From: Centrapalus pauciflorus
Lineage: Eukaryota > Streptophyta > Magnoliopsida > Asterales > Asteraceae
Reading direction: 5' to 3'
DNA length: 64,000 nucleotides
Assembly: GCA_020465985.1 (NCBI GenBank)
Contig: JAANYP010000825.1
Span: 1-64,000, forward strand
Shown: positions 10,122 to 21,461 of the stretch, in pieces
Numbering within the stretch: the stretch's first letter is position 1
Layout of the letters: each line of letters begins with the position of its first letter
Translations under genes and position numbers: made by a program
The notes under the pieces: model-generated
The model's input: only the letters and a program-made list of their open reading frames with translations
What the model was told of the DNA's origin: nothing
The model's database searches: none

Positions 10122-12629
10122 TGTAAAGACCTTCCCTTACGGGGCAGTCCTCAGAGTCTAGGTCCCACACCATGCAACACGATATCAATCATAACTAAGA
10201 TAGAGTAATTTAAGTTGCGGAATTTCAGATTACAAGTACAAACATTAGGATAAGTTTAATACAATTTTAGTTCAGATTACAATATTCAAAATAAACTTAT
10301 AAAGGGTACCATCTAATCTAATACATGTCATCATATGATCAATTCAAATCTACCCAGACCACCACAAGTATCTTCTGCCAATCAGTACCGAAGGGTTTTG
10401 TTGAGTAGTGGTCTATAGAATACTTCAATCTTGATCTTGTAAGACCTAAGAACTAGGTCCTGCAGGTGACTTTCCTTTATCTTTTCCTGTAAAATATTAA
10501 ACAACAACTGGTAAGCAAGGCTTAGTGAGAATATAGATTTTCAGATTCTCATGCATTAATCAAGCGGATCATGGGTCAAAGCGTGATATGTCTGGACTGC
10601 CGCTACAGCCACTCAATGATTGAGACATAGAACTCAGGGAATCGGATGATGTTCAGCCCACGCTCACGCTTTTAGTGGAAGCTATCCACTCATGCTGGGC
10701 TAGCTACCAGCGGTCTTCATGGGGGAACATCGGAATATCAATACCAAGTTCAATAGAACTGGTGACATAGCTAGGTCTAGAACAATAGACCGATAAAGCT
10801 AATTATTCTAAGCTGAATCAATATGTCAAATGATGCGATCAATAAAGAAAGCATAGTGATCAAAGTCATGATAGCAATAACATATGAAATGAACTATAAG
10901 TACAATGTCATGTGAAATGATAAGTCAAATTAGCTATCATGATCCACAGGGCATCACCGAACCATGGTGTGCACAGGTCACAATCCAGCTGAGCATTCAT
11001 GAATGTCAAATAAACTGTCATCAACAATATATCTCAATCGGAAGTCTAGCATGAAAAACTGAATATCTATAACTCACTGGTTCTGGGGTCTTTATCTAGC
11101 AGATTTACAATCCACCACCTGAGTTATCTCAGGATTTATCTTTAATCTTGATCTATATGATCTCTGGCTTTTCTTTTCAAATCAATGACCCACTTTCAAT
11201 ATCTTTCAATCTTTTGTTCAGAGTTATCTGAACCTGTCCAGAATAATTATTGTATCATATCATTAGCTTTTAGATTATAAATCATTATTTCATCTGATCT
11301 GATTACTGATAACTCATCTATCCTTGTTAGTTCCTTTTCTTTGTTTCTTTGAATTCCCAAAGGATATATATATATAATCATGTTGATTTATAAATCTTTA
11401 ATTACTATAATCATTTAATTCATGGTTCTCGTATTTATAAAAATAATATCTATTTGTGATGTTAAAATATCAAAACACAAGGCTCGGATTCGGATTCATT
11501 AAATTCGGACCATCCGGATCAAGCACCCGGATTCGGACATATCCGAAATGGGTTAACCGGATTCGGACCGGGCGGAACCGAAATGAGCATTGTCCGAATT
11601 ACACCATCCGAACTCGGGTCATCCGAGTTCGGACCACCTTTCATCCGAATTGAGAAATCCGAATTGGGATATCCAAAATTGGTTATCCGAAATCATGGGT
11701 CCGAAAATGAGCATCACATCCGAATCATAGGGTCCGAGACAAAGGGATCCGAATTGGTGCTTCTTATCCGAATTCGGACTCAGCCGAATTCGGATCCCAC
11801 ATGTTCATAATTTCCCAGAATTGTTCTTGGTGTTCTAAGTCACATTCATACGGATTTTTCATGAAAATTTACAAAACTTATTTTCATTAACATGCAACTT
11901 AATATAATGTTATATTATCATTATTGGGTTGTTTTTATATCATTTTCCTTATCAAAAACATCACAAATTCATCAAGATCTTCCAACTTATATATTTTTGG
12001 TCTAGAACACATTTTATCAATAAAAATCCGATTTCTTCATTATTAGGATGATCCAAGTAACAAATTTTGTTTCTATAACTTTTATATACTTCATTTCATC
12101 ATAATCAACTAAAATCTTACACATGCATTACAAATTCCATGTTTTAAATTTCTTGGTTTCGGTTTCACACAAAACCGAATTAAACATACATATATTTCAA
12201 ATTTAAAGGAATTATTACCTCAAATCTTTGTAGTTTGATGATGTTGGTTGATTGTTGTAACCTTCACTTGAGTTCAAATCTTCAATTAATGCACAATTTA
12301 TGAACTTTTTGATAAATTTTGAAGGTTGGCCGTAGGAAGAAGAAAAGAAGAGAGAGAGAGTATCAAATTCTTAATTGTGTGATAATGAGAAGGTAAAAAG
12401 ACTTTATGTCTTTTTATTTTCAACTTTCTGAAATTGTCACTTTTGATCCCTCAACATCTAATTCTTTTTAGTTAACCAACTTATCTTTACTTTTTATCAT
12501 TTCTGATATAACTTATATTGATTAAATATTCTCATTACCTAATTAAAATTACAATACAAATAATGTAATAAAATGACATTATTGAATCAAAGACAGAATT
12601 AAAGTTAAGTAAAAAGCTAGGTTGTTACA
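10122..12629 (-). repeat. 3' LTR of element G
   Basis: 2,508 bp, beginning (minus sense) TGTAACAACC and ending TCTTTACA. It matches 17525-20035 almost exactly. It carries a CCGAATTCGG-word array at 11480-11800 and, upstream of that in minus sense, a T/C-rich leader near 12340-12360. Confidence 0.95.
11480..11800 (-). repeat. CCGAATTCGG-word array in G 3' LTR
   Basis: About twenty half or full copies of the palindromic word ATCCGAATTCGGACC within 320 bp, irregularly spaced. The identical array is in the other LTR at 18886-19203. Short apparent ORFs across it are by-products of the repeat. Confidence 0.85.
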
Positions 12630-12666
12630 GAATGGGCTCCACCACGGATACACTTCGTCCTCGAAG

Positions 12667-15600
12667 TTAGCTATGTTCGAACAGACTTGGATAGGTAACT
12701 TTCATGACATCTCTCGATTCCCAAGACTGATGCGAACCCTTGTGGTGTTTCCACTGGACGAGCACCATCTGCATCTCTTTATTACGAAGCTTTTTGGTCT
12801 TCGAGTCCAGAATACATTCTGGCTCTTCAACCACTCGAAGCTTCTCATCAATTTGCACATTAACGTGTGGTATCTGAACTTCTCTTTCATCAGCTAGACT
12901 CTTTCGTAGATGACTAACATGGAATACAGGATGTATTCCAGCTAAGTCAGTTGGCAGTTCAAGACGATAAGATTGATTTCCTATCTTTTCAACAATCTTG
13001 AACGGGCCAATGAATCTCGGAGCTAGCTTGTTCCTCTTTATGAACCGAACCACATTTTTCATTGGGGATACCTTCAACATCACCCAATCGTTAACTGCAA
13101 AACTGATCGATCTGTGACGATTATCATAATACGACTTCTGCCTGCTTTGAGCTTCAAGGATGTTCCTTCTGACAAGCTGAATCTTATCATGAGTCAACTG
13201 TAGAAGGGCAGGACCTGCTAAAGGCGATTCACCTGTTTCGCGCCAACAGGTGGGAGTTCTGCACTTTCGTCCATATAAAGCTTCAAAAGGAGCCATCTTA
13301 ATCGTGGAATGATAACTGTTGTTGTATGAGAATTCGACCAAGGGTAAATGGTCATCCCAGTTACCACCCAGATCAAGAACGCAGGCACGGAGCATATCTT
13401 CCAGAGTTAGGATAGTGCGTTCACTTTGGCCATCTGCATTAGGGTGATAAGCTGTACTCATTGAGATTCGAGTACCCAACCCGTCTTGCAGTGCTTTCCA
13501 AAATCTCGAAGTGAAACGACTATCACGATCAGAGACGATAGATTTTGGTACACCGTGACGTGAAATAACTTCGGTGATGTACATCTGTGCCAATCTATCA
13601 AGGGAGTATGTCTCTTTCATCGGTATGAAATGTGCTGACTTCGTTAATCGATCCACGACTACCCAGATGGAGTCGTGTTGTCTCTTGGTCTTTGGCAATT
13701 TCGTGACAAAGTCCATGGTTATATGCTCCCACTTCCACTCAGGAATTGGCAGTGGTTGCATATCCCCGAAGGGCTTCTGGTGTTCTGCCTTAACCATTTG
13801 ACACACTATGCAGCTTTCAACGAATTGACCGATGTCTTTCTTCATTCCTGGCCACCAATAATCCGCTTTCAGATCGAAATACATCTTCGAGCTGCCAGGA
13901 TGAATGGATAATTTGGACTGATGGGTTTCAGATAGAAGAGTGTTGCGGATTGAACCATATTTAGGAATCCAGATTCGGTTTCCCTTGAGACATTGAAGTC
14001 CCAAATGATTCATAGACAGAAATTGAAGTTGCCCTTTGAGATTTTCATATCAGATGTTCTCTTCTTTCAAGGCTTCGGCTTGAGCAGATTTAATATCTTC
14101 AATGAGATCAGAAGAGAATACAATTGGGGTCAGGGCATAGCAACACTTTTCCGGATAGACTTTTCTACTCAATGCATCCGCGACCACATTGGCTTTGCCG
14201 GGATGATATAGGATCTCGCAATCATAGTCCTTGATAAGCTCCAAGGACCGGCGCTGTTTCATGTTCAGATCCTTTTGAGTAAATAGATGTTTGAGACTTT
14301 TATGATCGGTGTAAAGCTGACACCGAGTCCCATAAAGATAATGCCGCCAAATTTTTAATGCAAAGGTAACGGCAGCCAACTCAAGATCATGAGTTGGTGC
14401 ACTTTTCTCGTAATCCTTCAATTGCCTTGAAGCGTAGGCAATGACTTTTCCCCTTTGCATGAGGACACAACCTAAACCTGTACCAGATGCATCGCTATAA
14501 ACAACGAAGTCATCATTGCCTTCTGGTAAGGCTAGGATTGGCGCTTGAATGAGTTTCTGCTTCAGAGTTTCAAAGGCCTCTTGCTGTTTATCAGCCCATA
14601 CGAAAGGTGTATTCTTTCGTGTTAGCATCGTAAGTGGCACAACAATCTTCGAAAAGTCCTTAATGAATCGCCGGTAGTAACCAGCCAATCCAAGGAAACT
14701 TCTGATTTCGGAGGCATTGCGAGGCGTTTGCCATTTTTGAACGGCCTTGACTTTGGATGGATCAACAGAGATGCCTTCGCCAGATACAACATGGCCAAGG
14801 AATTGAATCTATAAAGAAATCAGAACAGAATTCAAGTTTTGAAACAACAAACGCTTTAAGAAATAACTCGTGACAACGTAAGATTTTACCTGTCTGAGCC
14901 AAAACTCGCATTTTGAGAATTTTGCATAGAGTCTTTCATTTCTCAATAACTCTAGCAATTGACGTAGATGAACAATATGATCAGCCTCCGTTTTGGAGTA
15001 AATCAGAATATCGTCTATGAATACGATAACTGACTTATCCAGCATTGGTCTGCACACTCGATTCATGAGGTCCATGAACGCCGCTGGTGCATTCGTTAAT
15101 CCGAAAGGCATTACGAGAAATTCGTAATGACCATATCTTGTTCGGAAGGCTGTCTTTGGAATATCCTCCTCTTTAACTTTTAGCTGATGATACCCAGAAC
15201 GAAGATCGATTTTTGAGAAATAGCTGGCTCCTTGTAGCTGATCAAATAGATCATCAATTCTGGGCAGAGGATATTTATTTTTAATTGTGACTTTGTTCAA
15301 CTCACGATAGTCAATGCACATTCGGAGAGTTCCATCTTTCTTCTTTACGAACAAGACAGGTGCACCCCACGGAGATGAACTCGGTCGGATAAATCCCTTC
15401 TCTAACAGATCTTGCAATTGCTTTGACATTTCCTGCATTTCTGCAGGCGCAAGTCTGTAGGGAGCTTTAGCGATGGGAGCCGCACCAGGAACTAAGTCGA
15501 TCCCGAATTCAACTTGTCGTTCCGGTGGCACTCCAGAAATGTCATCAGGGAATACGTCTGGGAACTCACAGACGATCGGAATATCATTCACTGATTTCTT

Positions 15601-17322
15601 GTTGGCTTCCGGGGTGGATTCAGACGAGACATAACAAAGATAAGATTCGTGACCCTTAGAAAGATATTTACGCGCTTTCTCAACCGATATAAAACAATGA
15701 GCACCTTTACGCTTGTCGCCTTTAATCTCTAACACTCGGCCGTCTGAAGTCTTGATTCGGATGATTCGGCGGTTGCAGACAATAGTAGCCTCGTTGTTTG
15801 TTAACCAATCCATGCCAATGATAACGTCGAACTCTTTTAGCGGTATCGGGATAAGATCGAGGTTAAATACAACGTGATTAACGAGTAATGTGCAATTTCG
15901 ATAAACGGAATCAGCCACAACGTATTTGTTACTGGCTGTCTCTATGTCAAGTATAACAGGAAGCTTTGAAGGAAACATAGATAATCTTTGCGCAAAAGTA
16001 GTCGAGATGTATGAACGGCTTGCACCGGAGTCGAATAACACACGTGCAGGTATTGAGTTTAATAAAAACGTACCGGTAACCACATCCGGGGTTTCTTTCG
16101 CTTCCTCCGCCGTTATTTGGAAGGCGCGGGTCCTAACAGTTGGAGTTGCAGCTGAGCTTTTCATTGTAGAACCTCCAGCTGATGATTGTGATTGACCTCG
16201 TTGTCCACTGTGGCACTGATACATGAAGTGACCATGCTTTCCGCATTTAGCACAACCAAGACCTCGTTGGGGGCACTCTTCTCTACTATGGCCGATTTTG
16301 CTACACACATAACACGTGACATCGTCTGGATTACACAATCCCATATGCGATTTTCTGCATCTCTTGCAGAACCGTGGTTCATTTGTAAGCGAATAAGCTT
16401 GAACTTTCTGTGGCGAACTGTATTGTTGAGATTGTTGGGGTTGCTGGGACTGCGACTTGTTGGGCTTAAAGAATCTGCCGAATCTTTGCTTCTTTGGGGG
16501 AGATGGACAAGTCGGGTTCATTGATGGAGCATAGAGTTGATCATCGTACTCTAAATATCCTCTCTCAATCTGCCTTGCCGCTTCAACCATTTCGAGATAC
16601 GAATTGTACTTTATTGCGCTCATTGGGTGTCGATATTTCGGGTTAAGTCCTCCACGAAATCGGTTCATCTTTCTTTCTTCAGTAGCTACCTGATATGAAG
16701 AATATCCACAGAGCCGTGAGAATTCGTGCTCGTACTCGTCTACAGTCTTAGTTCCTTGGGTTAACTGCAACAGTTGAAATTCCATCTTGTCTTGTTGATC
16801 CGCAGGACAATACTTCGCGTTGAACATTTCAAGAAACTGTTCCCATTCAAGAGTCTGGATGACCTCCTCGCCATAAATACTTCTCTGGGTCTTCCACCAG
16901 GCACGGGCAGCACCCACGAACAGAGCAGATGCATAACTCACTTTCTTTGACTCCAAGCAATCGGAGATTCTGAAAATTTCTTCAGTGTGACTTATCCAAT
17001 CCATCGCCTGGATTGGGTTGACTGTACCCTCGAAGTTAAGGGCACCGCTAGCTTTAAAATCCTTGAACTTACAGCCTTTCGGCTGCTCAATTTGGGCATT
17101 CGGAGTAGAGTTATCAGAATCAGATTCATCGTTCTGGATTTGTTTATCTTTTCTTTTGTTCTTTTTGTCAGCGCGTCTTTTTGCTTCGGCCTCATCTCTA
17201 GCCTGAAGCTGTTCTTGCATATACTTATTTTGTTGTTCAGAATGCTGAGCTAGTAGTTGTTGCATCATTTCAAACATTTGTTGTGGGGTCATGTTGTTGG
17301 GAATGTCACCTGATCCTGACAT
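12667..17322 (-). pseudogene. gag-pol: G gag-pol polyprotein with chromodomain; one stop, one intron-like insert
   Basis: Starts at ATG 17322 (MSGSGDIPNNMTPQQMFE). Gag core (WISHTEEIFRISDC; ARAWWKTQ), then three Cys-His knuckles: CKRCRKSHMGLC, CYVCSKIGHSREEC and CAKCGKHGHFMYQC. Protease has VLFDSGASRSYIS. RT has DYRELNKVTIKNKYPLP, KIDLRSGYHQ and the YxDD-box variant FIDD. After an 81-nt insert (14809-14889) the frame resumes with connection and RNase H (YSDASGTGLGCVL, ADALSR). TGA at 14050-14052 interrupts the start of integrase, which has HHCC, D,D,E (ITMDFVTKLP; SDRDSRFTS; ADGQSERT) and a chromodomain-like tail at 12667-12830. There are no frameshifts, so it is a recent copy. Confidence 0.93.
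14809..14889 (-). other. 81-nt phase-0 intron-like insert in the RT domain of G
   Basis: Exon ends CAG before GTAAAATC (donor at 14889) and resumes with ATTCAATTCC at 14808 after TTCTGATTTCTTTATAG. The flanking protein (FWLRQ / IQFLGHVV) joins exactly as in other Gypsy RTs, so the 81 nt are an insertion. It is 27 codons long, in frame, and its only stop is the terminal TAG that also forms the 3' splice site. Confidence 0.75.
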
Positions 17323-17327
17323 CTTTA

Positions 17328-19624
17328 CTGAAAATTAAAAATCATTTAACTATCAGTTTATAGACTTAGATCTATGTACCCTTTTTCCCCATCCTAACAG
17401 TCTGTACATCCTATCTCAGTTCAAACCACCTAAATGATTGATACATATGTATTGCTTCAGTTTGAGACCAAGTATTACTCTCGTAATACTTGATTCACTC
17501 AAACTATGGGCTCTGATACCATCCTGTGAAGACCTTCCCTTACGGGGCAGTCCTCAGAGTCTAGGTCCCACACCATGCAACACGATATCAATCATAACTA
17601 AGATAGAGTAATTTAAGTTGCGGAATTTCAGATTACAAGTACAAACATTAGGATAAGTTTAATACAATTTTAGTTCAGATTACAATATTCAAAATAAACT
17701 TATAAAGGGTACCATCTAATCTAATACATGTCATCATATGATCAATTCAAATCTACCCAGACCACCACAAGTATCTTCTGCCAATCAGTACCGAAGGGTT
17801 TTGTTGAGTAGTGGTCTATAGAATACTTCAATCTTGATCTTGTAAGACCTAAGAACTAGGTCCTGCAGGTGACTTTCCTTTATCTTTTCCTGTAAAATAT
17901 TAGACAACAACTGGTAAGCAAGGCTTAGTGAGAATATAGATTTTCAGATTCTCATGCATTAATCAAGCGGATCATGGGTCAAAGCGTGATATGTCTGGAC
18001 TGCCGCTACAGCCACTCAATGATTGAGACATAGAACTCAGGGAATCGGATGATGTTCAGCCCACGCTCACGCTTTTAGTGGAAGCTATCCACGCATGCTG
18101 GGCTAGCTACCAGCGGTCTTCATGGGGGAACATCGGAATATCAATACCAAGTTCAATAGAACTGGTGACATAGCTAGGTCTAGAACAATAGACCGATAAA
18201 GCTAATTATTCTAAGCTGAATCAATATGTCAAATGATGCGATCAATAAAGAAAGCATAGTGATAAAAGTCATGATAGCAATAACATATGAAATGAACTAT
18301 AAGTACAATGTCATGTGAAATGATAAGTCAAATTAGCTATCATGATCCACAGGGCATCACCGAACCATGGTGTGCACAGGTCACAATCCAGCTGAGCATT
18401 CATGAATGTCAAATAAACTGTCATCAACAATATATCTCAATCGGAAGTCTAGCATGAAAAACTGAATATCTATAACTCACAGGTTCTGGGGTCTTTATCT
18501 AGCAGATTTACAATCCACCACCTGAGTTATCCCAGGATTTATCTTTAATCTTGATCTATATGATCTCTGGCTTTTCTTTTCAAATCAATGACCCACTTTC
18601 AATATCTTTCAATCTTTTGTTCAGAGTTATCTGAACCTGTCCAGAATAATTATTGTATCATATCATTAGCTTTTAGATTATAAATCATTATTTCATCTGA
18701 TCTGATTACTGATAACTCATCTATCCTTGTTAGTTCCTTTTCTTTGTTTCTTTGAATTCCCAAAGGATATATATATATATAATCATGTTGATTTATAAAT
18801 CTTTAATTACTATAATCATTTAATTCATGGTTCTCGTATTTATAAAAATAATATCTATTTGTGATGTTAAAATGTCAAAACACAAGGCTCGGATTCGGAT
18901 TCATTAAATTCGGACCATCCGGATCAAGCACCCGGATTCGGACATATCCGAAATGGGTTAACCGGATTCGGACCGGGCGGAACCGAAATGAGCATTGTCC
19001 GAATTACACCATCCGAACTCGGGTCATCCGAGTTCGGACCACCTTTCATCCGAATTGAGAAATCCGAATTGGGATATCCAAAATTGGTTATCCAAAATCA
19101 TGGGTCCGAAAATGAGCATCACATCCGAATCATAGGGTCCGAGACAAAGGGATCCGAATTGGTGCTTCTTATCCGAATTCGGACTCAGCCGAATTCGGAT
19201 CCCACATGTTCATAATTTCCCAGAATTGTTCTTGGTGTTCTAAGTCACATTCATACGGATTTTTCATGAAAATTTACAAAACTTATTTTCATTAACATGC
19301 AACTTAATATAATGTTATATTATCATTATTGGGTTGTTTTTATATCATTTTCCTTATAAAAAACATCACAAATTCATCAAGATCTCCCAACTTATATATT
19401 TTTGGTCTAGAACACATTTTTATCAATAAAAATCCGATTTCTTCATTATTAGGATGATCCAAGTAACAAATTTTGTTTCTATAACTTTTATATACTTCAT
19501 TTCATCATAATCAACTAAAATCTTACACATGCATTACAAATTCCATGTTTTAAATTTCTTGGTTTCGGTTTCACACAAAACCGAATTAAACATACATATA
19601 TTTCAAATTTAAAGGAATTATTAC
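17328..19624 (-). other. Candidate leader intron of G (LTR to gag ATG)
   Basis: Donor GAG/GTAATAATT at 19624 inside the 5' LTR; acceptor TTTTTAATTTTCAG ending at 17328, five bases before the gag ATG. The intron (about 2.3 kb) would remove the CCGAATTCGG array, the LTR end and the primer site, so the spliced RNA could be an mRNA but not a reverse-transcription template. Inferred from splice signals only. Confidence 0.45.
17510..17521 (-). other. Primer binding site of G
   Basis: TGGTATCAGAGC on the minus strand, perfect initiator-Met tRNA complement, three bases from the LTR end at 17525. Confidence 0.9.
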
Positions 19625-20035
19625 CTCAAATCTTTGTAGTTTGATGATGTTGGTTGATTGTTGTAACCTTCACTTGAGTTCAAATCTTCAATTAATGCAC
19701 AATTTATGAACTTTTTGATAAATTTTGAAGGTTGGCCGTAGGAAGAAGAAAAGAAGAGAGAGAGAGTATCAAATTCTTAATTGTGTGATAATGAGAAGGT
19801 AAAAAGACTTTATGTCTTTTTATTTTCAACTTTCTGAAATTGTCACTTTTGATCCCTCAACATCTAATTCTTTTTAGTTAACCAACTTATCTTTACTTTT
19901 TATCATTTCTGATATAACTTATATTGATTAAATATTCTCATTACCTAATTAAAATTACAATACAAATAATGTAATAAAATTACATTATTGAATCAAAGAC
20001 AGAATTAAAGTTAAGTAAAAAGCTAGGTTGTTACA
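17525..20035 (-). repeat. 5' LTR of element G
   Basis: 2,511 bp; partner of 10122-12629. The few differences include a 2-bp TA repeat change near 18770 and one extra T near 19420. CCGAATTCGG-word array at 18886-19203. Flanked by CCTGT at 20036-20040. Confidence 0.95.
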
Positions 20036-20784
20036 CCTGTGTTCGATATTTGTCTTTTAAAGAAAGTTTGCACATACCAACAAGTTAGAATCTTTATCTG
20101 TATGCCTTGATCATAAAAGTATCTCTATGTCTGAGTCACGTAAGATAATTTCATGATAAATAAAAATGCCAAGGGATATTCCGAAATGTAGCATGTTTAA
20201 AGGGGTAAATACCAACAATCGGCTAAATGAGTATTTCACGACAAACAATCAAAGGAATCAAAAATTCCTAAGTGTGAAAGCTTAAATACTGAAAGTACGT
20301 ATCTGACACCGCTATCTGATTGAACCTTTCTTTGACTATACTCATCAAAAATATTTTGTTAAGTGTTTAGCATAGGTTGTAAATTTTAATAAGTGTAGTT
20401 TAAGTCTAAGTTAAATTTTTAGTCAAAATTTTAAAATTTTATTTTTTACTTTTTCTTATTTTTTTATTTTATTTTAAGTTTATTTTATTTTATTTTATTT
20501 TATGTTATTTTACTTAGGAAAAAGGTCAGAAATTACTGAGGGTGCATTCTTAAGTTGAATAAAATAAACACTGCGTGAAAATCGTGTGCTTAGGGTAAAA
20601 GATTTGGCATAGTTTATACCGTTACACAATAAGATTGAAAAAGTTGAAAAAGTTGATTTTACTTCAAAATTTTTGAAATTTTCAAAGTTTCAGGAGGTTA
20701 TTCGAATTTAGGTTAAACTCGAATTGGGGTAACCTCGAATCTGTCAGTAGATTTGATAGTGGCCATAGACTCGATGGTAGGTGG
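20036..20784 (+). other. A pol-ORF3 spacer, right part
   Basis: Non-coding continuation of the A spacer. It includes a TTTTA pentanucleotide stretch at about 20455-20510, also present in D near 51470-51495, and the first TCGA words from 20700. No supported gene. Confidence 0.6.
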
Positions 20785-20949
20785 TATAAATAGGTTAACA
20801 GTAATGTCATTAAGTCATCTGTTTTCGAATCTATACTCTCGAATCTATCAGGCGATTTCGAATCTATCTGCTCGAGTTTATCGTTTTCCACAAAAACAAC
20901 TATTTGTCGAGTTTCTTGCTTGTGTGTTCGATTCTACTCCTACATCTAG
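20785..20949 (+). promoter_or_regulatory. Candidate ORF3 promoter and first exon in A
   Basis: TATAAATA at 20785-20792, then about 150 bases rich in TCGA words, ending at CATCTAG before a donor GTATAAGC at 20950. D has the same TATAAATA (51180-51187) and the same donor (51021). Transcription start would be near 20815. Inference from conserved signals. Confidence 0.5.
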
Positions 20950-21459
20950 GTATAAGCAACTGGTTTATACAAGATTTGAGTAGTTTTATACACCATTTAA
21001 GCCAAAATCACAGATATTTGAAGGTTTATAGGTCGAAATCGTGTTTTTCAAAATTACAAAGTTTGGACCGATAAAGATTCAAATTAAATGCAAATGTCTG
21101 AGATTAGAACCCAGTAGGGCTAATGATTGTGATTATTTGAGTCCAAAATGGTTAAAATCATGGAAATTGGTGATGAGTTGGGCCGACATTTCGAATGTAT
21201 CATGTACACTCTCGAGTTTGTCAGTAAACTCGAGAAAGTCATTACATTCGAATATGTCAACAAACTCGAATTAGAGTAACTTCGAATCTGTGTGTTCGAA
21301 TCTGTCAATTTATTTGAATTATTCAAATTAAATTTAATTAAACTTGTAGAAATTCATATGTGTTGGATTTTGTACTTATACAAGTTCAAAATAAATCAAA
21401 TTTGAATTTAAACAAGTTTATTCATTTCTAATAATTCTAATATTTTATCTATTGTGCAA
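20950..21459 (+). other. Candidate ORF3 leader intron in A, acceptor mutated
   Basis: Donor GTATAAGC at 20950. In D the matching 512-nt interval ends GTGCAG two bases before the ORF3 ATG; in A the last G is A (GTGCAA), so the acceptor is lost. A TCGA-word array (about 21189-21310) lies inside. Confidence 0.45.
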
Positions 21460-21461
21460 AC

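Larger units (their letters stand above)
10122..20035 (-). mobile_element. Element G: Ty3/Gypsy chromovirus (Tekay-like), nearly complete
   Basis: Full minus-strand element, 9,914 bp, with LTRs 10122-12629 and 17525-20035 and a perfect 5-bp target duplication CCTGT (10117-10121 and 20036-20040). About 11 substitutions and 2 small indels separate the LTRs (about 0.4%). One gag-pol frame encodes gag, protease, RT, RNase H, integrase and a chromodomain-like tail. Long LTRs and a C-terminal chromodomain fit the Tekay/Del clade. It has one in-frame stop and an 81-nt intron-like insert. It landed in the pol-ORF3 spacer of A. Confidence 0.95.

Noticed and set aside
11456..11810. Arg/Ile-rich ORFs at 11456-11810 and 18861-19215
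   Set aside because: They are translations of the palindrome array; identical in both LTRs because the LTRs are duplicates.
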